A stretch of DNA of 9,298 nt from Sedimenticola sp. GTDB taxonomy: Bacteria > Pseudomonadota > Gammaproteobacteria > Chromatiales > Chromatiaceae. Shown here in pieces: positions 1 to 6,607 of this stretch (position 1 is the first letter of the stretch; the number at the start of each line of letters is the position of its first letter). The stretch lies in NCBI GenBank assembly GCA_030619405.1, contig JAUXBK010000092.1, positions 1 to 9,298 on the forward strand, in the 5' to 3' direction. The notes under the pieces are model-generated. The model saw nothing but the letters and a program-made list of their open reading frames with translations, ran no database searches and was not told where the DNA came from. The position numbers and the translations under genes were made by a program.

Positions 1-2
1 AG

Positions 3-554
3 TCAGCACCGGACCAGGCCGTTCTCGACCTCCTCCCGTTTCTCCCGACCCTCCAGCACCTCGATCAGCTCCAGGGCAAAGTCCATGGCGGTACCGGGGC
101 CACGGGAGGTGATCACCCTGTCGTCCCGGATCACCGGTTTCTGACCCACCTTTACCTGGGGCAGCTCCAAGCCATCCAGTACTCCCGGGTAGGCGGTGGC
201 CTGGTGCCCATCCAACAGGCCTGCGCTGGCCAGCACCTTGGGCGCGGCACATATCGCGGCGGTGTACTTGCCTTCGTCACGCATCCGTTGCAGCAGGGTT
301 CGAATTCGGGGGTCACGATCCAGGTGATCCGCCCCCGGCAGGCCACCGGGCAGCACGATCATGTCGAAGGCTTCGTCCATCACCTCCGCCAAGGAGGTAT
401 CCGGCAGCAGCGTGACCCCGCGGCTGGCGGTGACCGGGCCCGCCTCCAGTCCGGCGGTGACCACTTCCACACCAGCCCGGCGTAGCAGGTCGATGACGGT
501 TACGGCTTCGAGTTCCTCGCAACCTTGAGCGAGGGGGACGAGGGTGCGTGCCAT
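3..554 (-). CDS. DJ-1/PfpI (YajL/ThiJ-like) family protein
   Basis: A 183-residue protein of the DJ-1/PfpI superfamily, DJ-1/YajL branch. Members act in the cytoplasm as protective proteins against oxidative or carbonyl stress; chaperone and deglycase activities have been proposed, so the exact reaction is unsettled. The nucleophile-elbow cysteine is Cys102 in AAICAAPKVL, matching human DJ-1 Cys106. Glu16 in GCEELEA matches DJ-1 Glu18. The usual DJ-1 His126 position appears to be Tyr122, much as YajL lacks that His. The conserved LPGG (68-71) and SRGPGTAMDFAL (150-161) segments are present. Length is close to the family norm (about 190). The ATG at 554 is preceded by a near-perfect Shine-Dalgarno. 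It lies downstream of ctpA on the same strand but is separated by a long hairpin, so it may be its own transcript. It ends right at the window edge but is complete (TGA at 3-5). Confidence 0.9.
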   Translation of the reverse strand: MARTLVPLAQGCEELEAVTVIDLLRRAGVEVVTAGLEAGPVTASRGVTLLPDTSLAEVMDEAFDMIVLPGGLPGADHLDRDPRIRTLLQRMRDEGKYTAAICAAPKVLASAGLLDGHQATAYPGVLDGLELPQVKVGQKPVIRDDRVITSRGPGTAMDFALELIEVLEGREKREEVENGLVRC

Positions 555-562
555 TACGGCTG

Positions 563-570
563 CCTCCTTT
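563..570 (-). promoter_or_regulatory. Strong Shine-Dalgarno of the DJ-1-family gene
   Basis: Read on the minus strand this is AAAGGAGG, 8 bases before the ATG at 554. It fixes the start of the DJ-1-family gene and is the strongest ribosome binding site in the window. A short palindrome, GTATGTCATAC (586-596), lies just upstream and could be part of a promoter or operator. No convincing -35/-10 pair was recognised there. Confidence 0.75.
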
Positions 571-615
571 GTAGTGGGATCAATAGTATGTCATACCGTT
601 GCCCATATCTCGCTT

Positions 616-633
616 TTCGTAGATGTTTACGAA
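616..633. repeat. Short palindrome upstream of the DJ-1-family gene
   Basis: TTCGTAGATGTTTACGAA is a 6-base inverted repeat with a 6-base spacer, located 62-79 bases upstream of the ATG at 554. It could be an operator for the DJ-1-family gene or a secondary small hairpin following the larger one at 644-694. No known regulator site was recognised. Confidence 0.35.
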
Positions 634-643
634 CAGAAAGAGG

Positions 644-694
644 GCCGCGGATTGACGCGGATCAAACACGGATTGATCCGCGTTAATCCGCGGC
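644..694. repeat. Long hairpin built from short CGCGGAT repeats
   Basis: Positions 644-665 and 673-694 are inverted copies, 22 bases each, differing only at 654/684 (a G:T pair on the plus strand), with a 7-base loop ACACGGA. The arms are themselves made of roughly 10-base units (CGCGGATTGA, CGCGGATCAA, ACACGGATTGA and their complements), so the element is both a hairpin and a degenerate direct repeat. It lies 52 bases past the ctpA stop and 89 bases before the DJ-1-family start. On the minus strand the stem is followed by CCCTCTTTCTGTTCG, pyrimidine-rich but not a clean T-run, so it could end ctpA transcription, protect its mRNA end, or be an interspersed repeat. The structure is certain; the role is inferred. 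Confidence 0.85.
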
Positions 695-746
695 TAAATG
701 TCTTTATGATCCCGTGAGCGGTTACATAGCGACACCCACTCGAAAT

Positions 747-2066
747 TCAACCCTCGCCCTTCTGCCCGAGAATGTAGAGTCCCTTGAGGAGATTCAGTGC
801 CTCGTTCAGCTGATAGTCCTTCTCGACCAGTGGCAATCCATTCTTGCCATTCCCGTTCTTCTTGCCCGACCCCGACTTCCCGCCAGTCTCTGCCGCCCCC
901 TTATCCAGGTGTCCGGTCAAGTCCGCCTCCTTGAGACGACCTACTTTCGACTGTTTTACACCGCTTATCTTGACGTTGGACAGGGAGATATCGGGCGTGA
1001 TCCCCTCCGCCTGGATGGAGCGTCCGGAAGGGGTGAAATAACGGGCGGTAGTCAGCTTGATCCCAGAGTGCTGATTCACCGGTATGATGGTCTGGACCGA
1101 GCCTTTGCCAAAGGTCTGGCTGCCCATGATGATTGCGCGTCTGTGGTCCTGCAGGGCACCGGCCACGATTTCCGAGGCGGAGGCGGAACCCCCATTGACC
1201 AGCACCACCAGCGACGCGCCCGCCAGTACGTCGTCCGGGGCGGCGGTAAAATTGAGCCGGGAATCCTCGCTACGACCCTGGGTGTAGACGATGATGCCGT
1301 CACTCAGAAAGGCATCGCTCACTGCCACTGCCCCGTTCAGCACCCCACCCGGGTTGTTGCGCAAATCAAGGACCAGCCCCTTCAATCGACCCCCTGACCG
1401 CTGCTTGAGTTTACTGAGCTCCTGCAACATATCTTCAGTGGTGCGTGACTGGAAGTGAGAGATACGGAGGTAGCCGAACCCCTCATCCAGCATCCGGCCC
1501 CTGACCGAAGCCACTTTGATCACCGCCCGTTCGATCTCGATCTTGATCGGCTTCTCCACCTCATCCCGGACGATCGTGAGCGTGACAGTTGAACCCGGGC
1601 GACCGCGCATCAGCTTCACCGCTTCGTCCAGCCTCATGCCCTTTATCGGGTGGTCATCGAGCCGGATGATCAGATCACCGGCCTTGACCCCGGCCTTCTG
1701 TGCCGGCGTGTCATCGATGGGGGAGATCACCTTGACGAAACCATCCTCCATCCCCACCTCGATACCCAGTCCGCCAAACTCGCCGCTGGTACCGACCTGC
1801 AGTTCCTTGAATTCCGCTGCATTGAGGTAAGAGGAGTGGGGGTCGAGACCGGAGAGCATGCCGCGGATCGCAAACTCCAGAAGCTCACGGTCATCCACCG
1901 GTTCCACGTAATCCTGTTTGATGCGCCCGAAGATCTCTGCGAAGGCCCGAAGTTCCTGCATCGGCAGTTTTCCCGCCTCTTCCCTCTCTGCCGCATCCTT
2001 AGCGGTTACATTGCCGAGCGCCAGACACAGGACGAGTGCCAAACCGAAAAAAGGCTTCTGTTTCAT
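747..2066 (-). CDS. ctpA: S41 family carboxyl-terminal processing protease (CtpA-like)
   Basis: Secreted, periplasmic serine protease of family S41, which cleaves near protein C-termini; in Pseudomonas a CtpA of this type degrades cell-wall hydrolases. From the chosen ATG the protein is 439 residues. It has a signal peptide (about 1-22, MKQK then a hydrophobic stretch ending NVTA), a PDZ domain (about 90-170, GGLGIEVG and AGVKAGDLI), and the protease core. The catalytic set is visible: Ser296 in GGSASASEI, Lys321 in TFGKGSVQ and Gln325, with the family spacing of 25 and 4. A Gly/Lys/Asn-rich linker lies near residues 395-410, before a helical tail. Cys14 in the signal peptide is not in a lipobox. 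Other in-frame starts are TTG 2087, ATG 2081 and GTG 2078; ATG 2066 gives the most normal signal peptide, with GGTGA upstream. It follows envC by about 70 bases on the same strand, probably in one operon. Confidence 0.93.
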   Translation of the reverse strand: MKQKPFFGLALVLCLALGNVTAKDAAEREEAGKLPMQELRAFAEIFGRIKQDYVEPVDDRELLEFAIRGMLSGLDPHSSYLNAAEFKELQVGTSGEFGGLGIEVGMEDGFVKVISPIDDTPAQKAGVKAGDLIIRLDDHPIKGMRLDEAVKLMRGRPGSTVTLTIVRDEVEKPIKIEIERAVIKVASVRGRMLDEGFGYLRISHFQSRTTEDMLQELSKLKQRSGGRLKGLVLDLRNNPGGVLNGAVAVSDAFLSDGIIVYTQGRSEDSRLNFTAAPDDVLAGASLVVLVNGGSASASEIVAGALQDHRRAIIMGSQTFGKGSVQTIIPVNQHSGIKLTTARYFTPSGRSIQAEGITPDISLSNVKISGVKQSKVGRLKEADLTGHLDKGAAETGGKSGSGKKNGNGKNGLPLVEKDYQLNEALNLLKGLYILGQKGEG

Positions 2067-2138
2067 ACGTTGAATCACCATTCTCAATTCTAAGGGTTAT
2101 TCGGGTTTTCGTGGCAGTGATCTCGGGCGTCACTCCAG

Positions 2139-3365
2139 TCAGTTGCGTCTGCACCACTTGCGTGGATCGACCGCATTCCCCTTGTAACGAACCGCGAAGT
2201 AGAGGCCGGGGCTGGAATGGCCGCCACTGTTGCCTGCCGATGCCACCGGCTCGCCGGTCTCCACCCACTCACCGGCCTCCTTGAACAGGCTCTGGTTGTG
2301 GCCGTACAGGCTCATGTAACCATCACCATGGTCGATGATCAACAACAGCCCAAACCCCCGCAACCAGTCGGAGAAGGCAACACGCCCATGATAGACTGCC
2401 CCTATCTCCCTGCCCTCGGGGGCGGAGATCATCACGCCGTCCCACTTCAGATTACCCGCCCTGCGGCTGCCGAAACGCGCTTTGATCCTGCCCTTTACCG
2501 GCCACCGGAGCTTGCCCCGCATCCGCTTGAAAGGCTCCAGATCCACCCCCTCCATGGGCAGATTGACCAACTGCTCCTGCAGCTCCTTGATGACGTTCTG
2601 CAACCGCCGGGCATCCTGCACCAGACGACTCAGCTGCTGACCCTTGTTCTTTATCTCCTGGTTCAGGACCGTTACCACCTGCTGGCGTAACTCTCGGGTC
2701 TGCTCCAGCCGCTGCCGCTGCTCCAGCTCGCGGGCCTGCAGCGCCAACAGCCGTTGCTCCTCGTCCGCGATCTCTTTTGCGCTCCCGCGCAGCCGTTCCA
2801 ACATATCGCCGATCCGGACCATCTGCTCGGTACGGGCGCGGTTGAAATAATCGTAATACACCATCATCCGACTGACCACGGCCGGATCCTGCTGGTTGAG
2901 CAGGATCTTCAATCGTTCCTGCCGCCCCATGGCGTAAGCCGCCCGCAACTGCTGTGCCAGCGCCTGCCGCTGCAGGTCCAGTCTGTTCTGCTGTCGCTGC
3001 TGCTGCTTCTCCAGTGCGGCGAGACGTGCCCGCTGCTGTTGCAGGCGCCCCGCCAGCATCCGCAGGCGCTGACCGGTCTGGCCAATCCGCTCTTCCGTCG
3101 CCTGCAGCTCCTTCATCAATGCCTGCTGGCGCGTCTCGCTGGAACTCAACTCCCCCTTCAACTGCCCGATCCGGTTGCGTACCTGGTCCAGTTCGCTCTC
3201 CCGGCCTTTCAGGTCCGGCTCTTCACCGGCTGTTGCGGGGCCGGCCAGGCTCAGGCAGAACAACAACAAAAACCCTCTCTGGATAAGAGGGGGGACCCCC
3301 CACTCTGCCTGGTTTGATCCCGGCCCCGATCGCGACACCCCCTCAGGCAACCTGCTCCCCGTCAC
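2139..3365 (-). CDS. envC: Murein hydrolase activator EnvC (coiled coil + degenerate LytM domain)
   Basis: EnvC is a periplasmic factor recruited to the division site (FtsEX in E. coli) that activates the amidases AmiA/AmiB to split septal peptidoglycan. Up to 408 residues: a signal peptide (hydrophobic 31-42, likely cut after AGPATA near 46), a long Gln/Arg/Leu-rich coiled coil (about 52-268), and a C-terminal LytM/M23 domain (about 288-404). The zinc ligands of active M23 enzymes are mostly lost: the first His/Asp positions read Trp308 and Met312, and the HxH motif reads G387-L-Y389, while His356 in YGHN remains. The domain is therefore an activator, not a hydrolase. Start is uncertain: GTG 3365 overlaps the gpmI end by 23 bases, while GTG 3338 starts 4 bases past the gpmI stop and gives 399 residues. 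Neither has a clear Shine-Dalgarno. Tight coupling to gpmI is certain. Confidence 0.92.
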   Translation of the reverse strand: MTGSRLPEGVSRSGPGSNQAEWGVPPLIQRGFLLLFCLSLAGPATAGEEPDLKGRESELDQVRNRIGQLKGELSSSETRQQALMKELQATEERIGQTGQRLRMLAGRLQQQRARLAALEKQQQRQQNRLDLQRQALAQQLRAAYAMGRQERLKILLNQQDPAVVSRMMVYYDYFNRARTEQMVRIGDMLERLRGSAKEIADEEQRLLALQARELEQRQRLEQTRELRQQVVTVLNQEIKNKGQQLSRLVQDARRLQNVIKELQEQLVNLPMEGVDLEPFKRMRGKLRWPVKGRIKARFGSRRAGNLKWDGVMISAPEGREIGAVYHGRVAFSDWLRGFGLLLIIDHGDGYMSLYGHNQSLFKEAGEWVETGEPVASAGNSGGHSSPGLYFAVRYKGNAVDPRKWCRRN

Positions 3366-4908
3366 TTGCCAGCCGTACCAGATTATGCCCCTTCATCTCC
3401 GGAGGCTGAGACAGACCCATGATGTGCAGCAGGCTCGTTGCGACATCGCACAACGCCCCGTTCTCCCGTATCTCTGCAGGGCGCCCCACGTAGATCAAGG
3501 GCACCGGATTACGGGTGTGGGCCGTGTGCGGCTGGTGGTTCTCGGGGTCCTCCATCTGCTCCGCATTGCCATGATCCGCCGTAATCAGCAGCTCGCTCCC
3601 CGCCCGGTGACAGGCGGCCACCACCCGGCCCAGGCACTGATCCAGGGTCTCGATGGCCCGGACTGCAGCCTTCAGATTCCCGGTATGGCCAACCATGTCC
3701 GAGTTGGCATAGTTGCAGATGATCGCCTGATACTCGCCACTTTCGATGGCGGCCACCAGATGATCGGTCACCTCGGGGGCGCTCATATCCGGTTTTTCAT
3801 CGTAAGTTGCCACCTTGGGAGAGGGAACCAGGATCCGGTCCTCACCCTCGAACGGCTCTTCCCGTCCGCCGTTAAAGAAGAAGGTGACATGGGCATACTT
3901 CTCCGTTTCTGTCAGCCGCAGCTGATGCAGTCCCAGCCCGGAGATGTACTGACCGAAGGTATTGTGCAGCCGCACGGGCGGAAAGGCGACGGGTATGTCG
4001 AACTCCTCATTGTACTGGGTCAGGCTGACGAAGCTGCTCAGTCGCGGGGTCAGCTTACGCTGAAACCCGGCAAAATCCGTTTCGATGAAAGTACGCGTCA
4101 GTTCCCGCGCCCGGTCAGAGCGATAGTTCATAAACATGACGACGTCACCATCCTGGATCCTGACCGGTTCCGTGCCCGGTGGAACAATGGCCGTGGGTTT
4201 TACAAACTCATCGGTCTCACCCCGTTCGTAAGCCATCTGCAGCGCACTGGCGGCATCCACTGACTGGAACTCTCCCCGTCCCTGAGTCAACAGGTCATAG
4301 GCCTTCTCCACCCGCTGCCAGCGGTTGTCCCGATCCATGGCGTAGAACCGACCCACGATGGAAGCGATACGGCCCCTGCCCAGCTCTTTGAACAGGGACT
4401 CCAGCAACGCCAGAGAGGCGCTTGCGCTCTTCGGAGGCATGTCACGCCCGTCCAGGAACGCGTGCACGAATACCCGCTCTGCACCCCGACCCACCGCTAG
4501 TTTCGCCATGGCATGGATATGCTCCTCGTGACTGTGAACCCCACCCGGGGAGAGTAACCCGAGGATATGCACCGCACCGCCTTCCTGCTTCGCCATATCC
4601 ACCGCATCCGTGAGGGTCCGGTTGGTGAAAAAGGAGCCGGTTCTGACCGCGCGGCTCACCCGGGTAAACTCCTGATAAACCACCCTCCCTGCCCCCAGGT
4701 TGAGGTGGCCCACTTCAGAGTTGCCCATCTGACCCGCGGGGAGTCCAACCTCCGCACCCGAGGTGGTGATCAGGTTGTGGGGATACTCTCTCCAGAGTCG
4801 GTCCCATACCGGTTTTCTGGCACTCGCAATGGCGTTACTCTCACGATCCTCCCGGTATCCCCAACCGTCAAGAATAATCAAAACCGCAGGTATAACTTTG
4901 GCTGCCAT
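3343..4908 (-). CDS. gpmI: 2,3-bisphosphoglycerate-independent phosphoglycerate mutase
   Basis: Cytoplasmic glycolytic enzyme interconverting 3- and 2-phosphoglycerate through a phosphoserine intermediate, with two metal ions (usually Mn). The protein is 521 residues from ATG 4908, near the usual 510-515. Asp14 in LDGWGYRE is the first metal ligand and Ser64 in QMGNSEVGH is the phosphorylated serine; their 50-residue spacing matches the family. The middle phosphotransfer domain has HAFLDGRDMPPKSA, and the C-terminal part has TADHGNAEQM with further metal ligands. A GTG at 4920 would add MWRA; ATG 4908 is preferred because it matches the family N-terminus and has GGCGAG or GAGG upstream. It heads the minus-strand gpmI-envC-ctpA set, as gpmI (gpmM/yibO) precedes envC (yibP) in E. 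coli. The leader contains a small hairpin at 4931-4947. Confidence 0.97.
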   Translation of the reverse strand: MAAKVIPAVLIILDGWGYREDRESNAIASARKPVWDRLWREYPHNLITTSGAEVGLPAGQMGNSEVGHLNLGAGRVVYQEFTRVSRAVRTGSFFTNRTLTDAVDMAKQEGGAVHILGLLSPGGVHSHEEHIHAMAKLAVGRGAERVFVHAFLDGRDMPPKSASASLALLESLFKELGRGRIASIVGRFYAMDRDNRWQRVEKAYDLLTQGRGEFQSVDAASALQMAYERGETDEFVKPTAIVPPGTEPVRIQDGDVVMFMNYRSDRARELTRTFIETDFAGFQRKLTPRLSSFVSLTQYNEEFDIPVAFPPVRLHNTFGQYISGLGLHQLRLTETEKYAHVTFFFNGGREEPFEGEDRILVPSPKVATYDEKPDMSAPEVTDHLVAAIESGEYQAIICNYANSDMVGHTGNLKAAVRAIETLDQCLGRVVAACHRAGSELLITADHGNAEQMEDPENHQPHTAHTRNPVPLIYVGRPAEIRENGALCDVATSLLHIMGLSQPPEMKGHNLVRLASDGEQVA

Positions 4909-4930
4909 TGCTCGCCACACCCTCGAATCT

Positions 4931-4947
4931 GGGTGGAATCACCACCC
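4931..4947 (-). promoter_or_regulatory. Hairpin in the gpmI leader
   Basis: A perfect 6-bp GC-rich stem (GGGTGG / CCACCC) with a 5-base loop lies 23 to 39 bases upstream of the gpmI ATG at 4908. On the minus strand it is just downstream of GTTATAAAGG, whose TATAAA is a possible -10 (5 of 6 matches), so the hairpin would sit at the very 5' end of the transcript. No matching -35 was seen. It could stabilise the mRNA or modulate translation; this is inference. Confidence 0.4.
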
Positions 4948-5092
4948 GCCTTTATAACTTATTGAAAAACCGTGATATTAAACCATCTTTATCGCTTCAT
5001 GAGAACCACGCCCCGCTATCATACAGGCCCGGGCAGTGGATCTTGCAGAAAAAAACAGCCATTTCCCTCAGAGAGACATTGAAAATAATCCG

Positions 5093-5108
5093 GTTTTTGC
5101 GTAAAAAC
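5093..5108. promoter_or_regulatory. Candidate operator dyad upstream of the ArsR-family gene
   Basis: GTTTTTGCGTAAAAAC is a perfect 6-bp inverted repeat with a 4-base centre, 41 bases upstream of the ATG at 5150. It overlaps a plausible promoter (TTGAAA, 17 bases, TAAAAA). AT-rich dyads overlapping their own promoter are typical ArsR-family operators, so autoregulation is likely. It does not match the ATTC-N8-GAAT pattern I recall for SqrR. Confidence 0.4.
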
Positions 5109-5149
5109 AGTTTATTATTGTATTAGTCTGCATTAAAAATGGCGACCGC

Positions 5150-5521
5150 ATGGAACAAAAGTTTGGCAATCTGAAAAATTCGATGCTCGAATCCGAGTCC
5201 TCCCTGGATGACGATATCGGAACCCTGGCGACCGACGATGCGGATATCGAGCGTGCCTCCCGCTCGCTCAAGGCGATGTCCCATCCACTCCGTCTCAAGA
5301 TCCTCTGTACCCTCGGTGACGAAGAGGTGAGCGTGCAGGATATCGTCGATAAAGTGGGGACCTCTCAGAGCAACATCTCCCAGCATCTGGCGATTCTCCG
5401 GGATAAAGGCATTCTTGGCTCCCGCAAAGATGCCAACCGGGTATTCTACCGGGTCAGTGACACCCGCACCCTGGAGTTGATCCGTATGATGAGACAGGTG
5501 TTCTGCACCCACGACTACTAA
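5150..5521 (+). CDS. ArsR/SmtB-family winged-helix regulator, possibly persulfide-sensing (BigR/SqrR-like)
   Basis: A 123-residue cytoplasmic DNA-binding repressor of the ArsR family. After an acidic, probably flexible N-terminus (1-34) comes the winged helix (about 35-115), with LKAMSHPLRLKILCTL, the recognition helix TSQSNISQHLAILRDKGIL and the wing SRKDANRVFYRV. The ELCVCDL metal site of arsenic/cadmium sensors is absent (VSVQDIV instead). It has only two cysteines, Cys53 in KILC and Cys119 near the end in VFC, 66 residues apart. This is the same spacing and context as the redox pair of BigR (42/108) and SqrR (41/107) as I recall them. Those proteins sense sulfane sulfur and control sulfide-oxidation genes. 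The rhodanese gene 139 bases downstream fits that role. The sensing mode is inference; the family is secure. The start has only a weak ribosome site (GGCGA). Confidence 0.9.
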   Translation: MEQKFGNLKNSMLESESSLDDDIGTLATDDADIERASRSLKAMSHPLRLKILCTLGDEEVSVQDIVDKVGTSQSNISQHLAILRDKGILGSRKDANRVFYRVSDTRTLELIRMMRQVFCTHDY

Positions 5522-5544
5522 ATCACCGGGCAGCGGGCCTGCAA

Positions 5545-5564
5545 CCCCTCCGGCAAGGGAGGGG
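5545..5564 (+). terminator. GC-rich hairpin after the ArsR-family gene
   Basis: CCCCTCC and GGAGGGG form a perfect 7-bp stem with a 6-base loop, starting 24 bases after the regulator's stop codon. It is followed by GATTCATTGC rather than a T-run, so it would be a weak or imperfect terminator, or an RNA-processing or attenuation element. It separates the regulator from the rhodanese gene, which may have its own promoter (see 5608-5613). Confidence 0.4.
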
Positions 5565-5607
5565 GATTCATTGCATCTGCCGGATAGTATGGCACCGCCG
5601 CCTGGGT

Positions 5608-5613
5608 TAGAAT
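5608..5613 (+). promoter_or_regulatory. Possible -10 element for the rhodanese-secB-gpsA set
   Basis: TAGAAT matches the sigma-70 -10 consensus at 5 of 6 positions and lies 47 bases before the rhodanese ATG. No good -35 is found at 16-18 bases upstream, so the call is tentative. Together with the hairpin just before it, it suggests that the rhodanese gene need not depend only on the regulator's promoter. Confidence 0.3.
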
Positions 5614-5660
5614 GCCCCGCTGAATAGCCAACAGCGCCGGGAACCCCCTCACGGAAACAT

Positions 5661-6083
5661 ATGGAACAGTACCTCGAATTTGCCACCAACCACCTGCTTC
5701 TCGTTATCGCACTGTTCGTGGTACTGGGCCTGCTGGCCTACAACCTGCTGCTCGGCGGAGACAAGGCGTCCATACCGCCCAACAGGGCAACCGGGCTGAT
5801 CAACCACGAGGATGCGATAGTGGTGGACGTCCGTTCGATCGCCGATTTCTCCTCCGGACACATCATCAACGCCTTGAATATTCCCGCCAATGGCCTGAAA
5901 AACCAACTCAAGCGTCTGGAAAAGTACAAAGACAGGCCGCTCATCGTCGTCTGTCGTTCCGGAGGGCAATCAGCTGCCGCCTGTAAGGAGTTGCGCACGG
6001 CGGGGTTCGAAAAAGTGTACAACCTGGGGGGTGGCATACTGGCCTGGCAGAGTGATAATCTGCCAATCAGCCATAAAAAATAG
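5661..6083 (+). CDS. Membrane-anchored rhodanese-like protein (YibN-like)
   Basis: A 140-residue single-domain rhodanese with an N-terminal transmembrane anchor (about 11-32, LLLVIALFVVLGLLAYNLLL). Rhodaneses move sulfane sulfur through a cysteine persulfide. The domain shows VVDVRSIADFSSGHI (54-68) and the active loop VVCRSGGQS with Cys98 as the persulfide-carrying residue, so it is probably catalytically competent. E. coli YibN, the positional counterpart, has a different loop as I recall it. The anchor topology suggests the domain faces the cytoplasm, but this is inference. It lies 30 bases ahead of secB on the same strand, whereas E. coli has grxC between the two. The upstream gene encodes a regulator that may sense persulfides, which would make the pair a sulfur-responsive unit. 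Ribosome site before ATG 5661 is weak (CGGAA). Confidence 0.92.
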   Translation: MEQYLEFATNHLLLVIALFVVLGLLAYNLLLGGDKASIPPNRATGLINHEDAIVVDVRSIADFSSGHIINALNIPANGLKNQLKRLEKYKDRPLIVVCRSGGQSAAACKELRTAGFEKVYNLGGGILAWQSDNLPISHKK

Positions 6084-6113
6084 GCCCTCACAAACAACAC
6101 CGGGACAGTCAAA

Positions 6114-6605
6114 ATGAGCGACACCAAACAAGCGAACGAAACACCGCGGGAATTCGCCCTGCAGCGGATCTATGTGAAGGATATCTCCTTCGAGACCCCC
6201 AACTCCCCCACCATATTCACTGAACAGTGGAACCCTGAGTCCAACCTCAATCTGAACAGCAGTGTCAACAAGCTGGACGACAACACCTATGAAGTGGTGC
6301 TGACGATCACCGTCACCACCAAGGCTGGCGACAAGACCGCCTTCCTGGTCGAGGTGCAGCAGGCCGGCGTCTTTGCGATCAGTGGTTTTCCGGATAACGA
6401 AATGGGGCATATGATGGGGGCCTATTGCCCCAATCTGCTGTTTCCCTATGCGCGCGAGGTGGTCTCGGACCTGGTGAGCAAAGGCAGCTTCCCACAGCTG
6501 CTGTTGACCCCGGTCAACTTCGATGCCCTCTACGCCCAACACCTGCAAGAGGTGCAGCGAAAGGCAGCAGAGGCCGGTGGGAGCGAAACCGAGCAGACTC
6601 ACTGA
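6114..6605 (+). CDS. secB: Protein-export chaperone SecB
   Basis: SecB is a homotetrameric cytoplasmic chaperone that keeps precursors unfolded and delivers them to SecA at the Sec translocon. The protein is 163 residues, near the E. coli 155. Family segments are clear: [19 protein letters not shown] (14-32), the beta-strand core [10 protein letters not shown].. [12 protein letters not shown] (45-70), and the C-terminal half with [24 protein letters not shown] (104-127) and [11 protein letters not shown] (130-140). The acidic, flexible tail is typical; in other SecB proteins it helps contact SecA. It sits between the rhodanese gene (30 bases upstream) and gpsA (start 2 bases after the TGA), an order kept in E. 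coli (secB-gpsA). SecB is largely a proteobacterial protein, which supports the taxonomic reading. Confidence 0.98.
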   Translation: MSDTKQANETPREFALQRIYVKDISFETPNSPTIFTEQWNPESNLNLNSSVNKLDDNTYEVVLTITVTTKAGDKTAFLVEVQQAGVFAISGFPDNEMGHMMGAYCPNLLFPYAREVVSDLVSKGSFPQLLLTPVNFDALYAQHLQEVQRKAAEAGGSETEQTH

Positions 6606-6607
6606 TA

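Larger units (their letters stand above)
4909..5149. promoter_or_regulatory. Divergent control region between gpmI and the arsR-type gene
   Basis: This is the longest non-coding stretch in the window (241 bases) and clearly more AT-rich than the genes. It must hold promoters for both arms. Minus-strand candidate -10: TATAAA near 4952-4957. Plus-strand candidates for the regulator gene: TTGAAA with TAAAAA 17 bases later (overlapping the dyad at 5093-5108), and TATCAT near 5017-5022 (5 of 6 matches to TATAAT, no good -35). A GCCCGGGC palindrome lies at 5027-5034. No small reading frame with a convincing start was found here. Confidence 0.55.

Noticed and set aside
714..1397. A 227-residue open frame on the plus strand opposite ctpA
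   Set aside because: It is the antisense shadow of a clear S41 protease with full catalytic motifs; the translation resembles no family and has no ribosome site.
2644..3317. Repeated Leu/Gln-rich or Ser/Arg-rich plus-strand frames suggesting a repeat protein
   Set aside because: They mirror the Gln/Arg/Leu-rich coiled coil of EnvC on the minus strand.
3175..4263. A 362-residue open frame on the plus strand opposite envC and gpmI
   Set aside because: It spans the junction of two well-recognised genes on the other strand, has shadow-like composition, and shows no domain.
5522..5660. A search by eye for an ATTC-N8-GAAT (SqrR-type) operator before the rhodanese gene
   Set aside because: No match with correct spacing was seen here or in 4909-5149, so no such site is annotated.
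6425..6607. A 5' extension of gpsA into the secB gene
   Set aside because: The 61 extra residues match nothing in GpsA and overlap the conserved end of SecB; the open frame there is a by-product of secB codon use.
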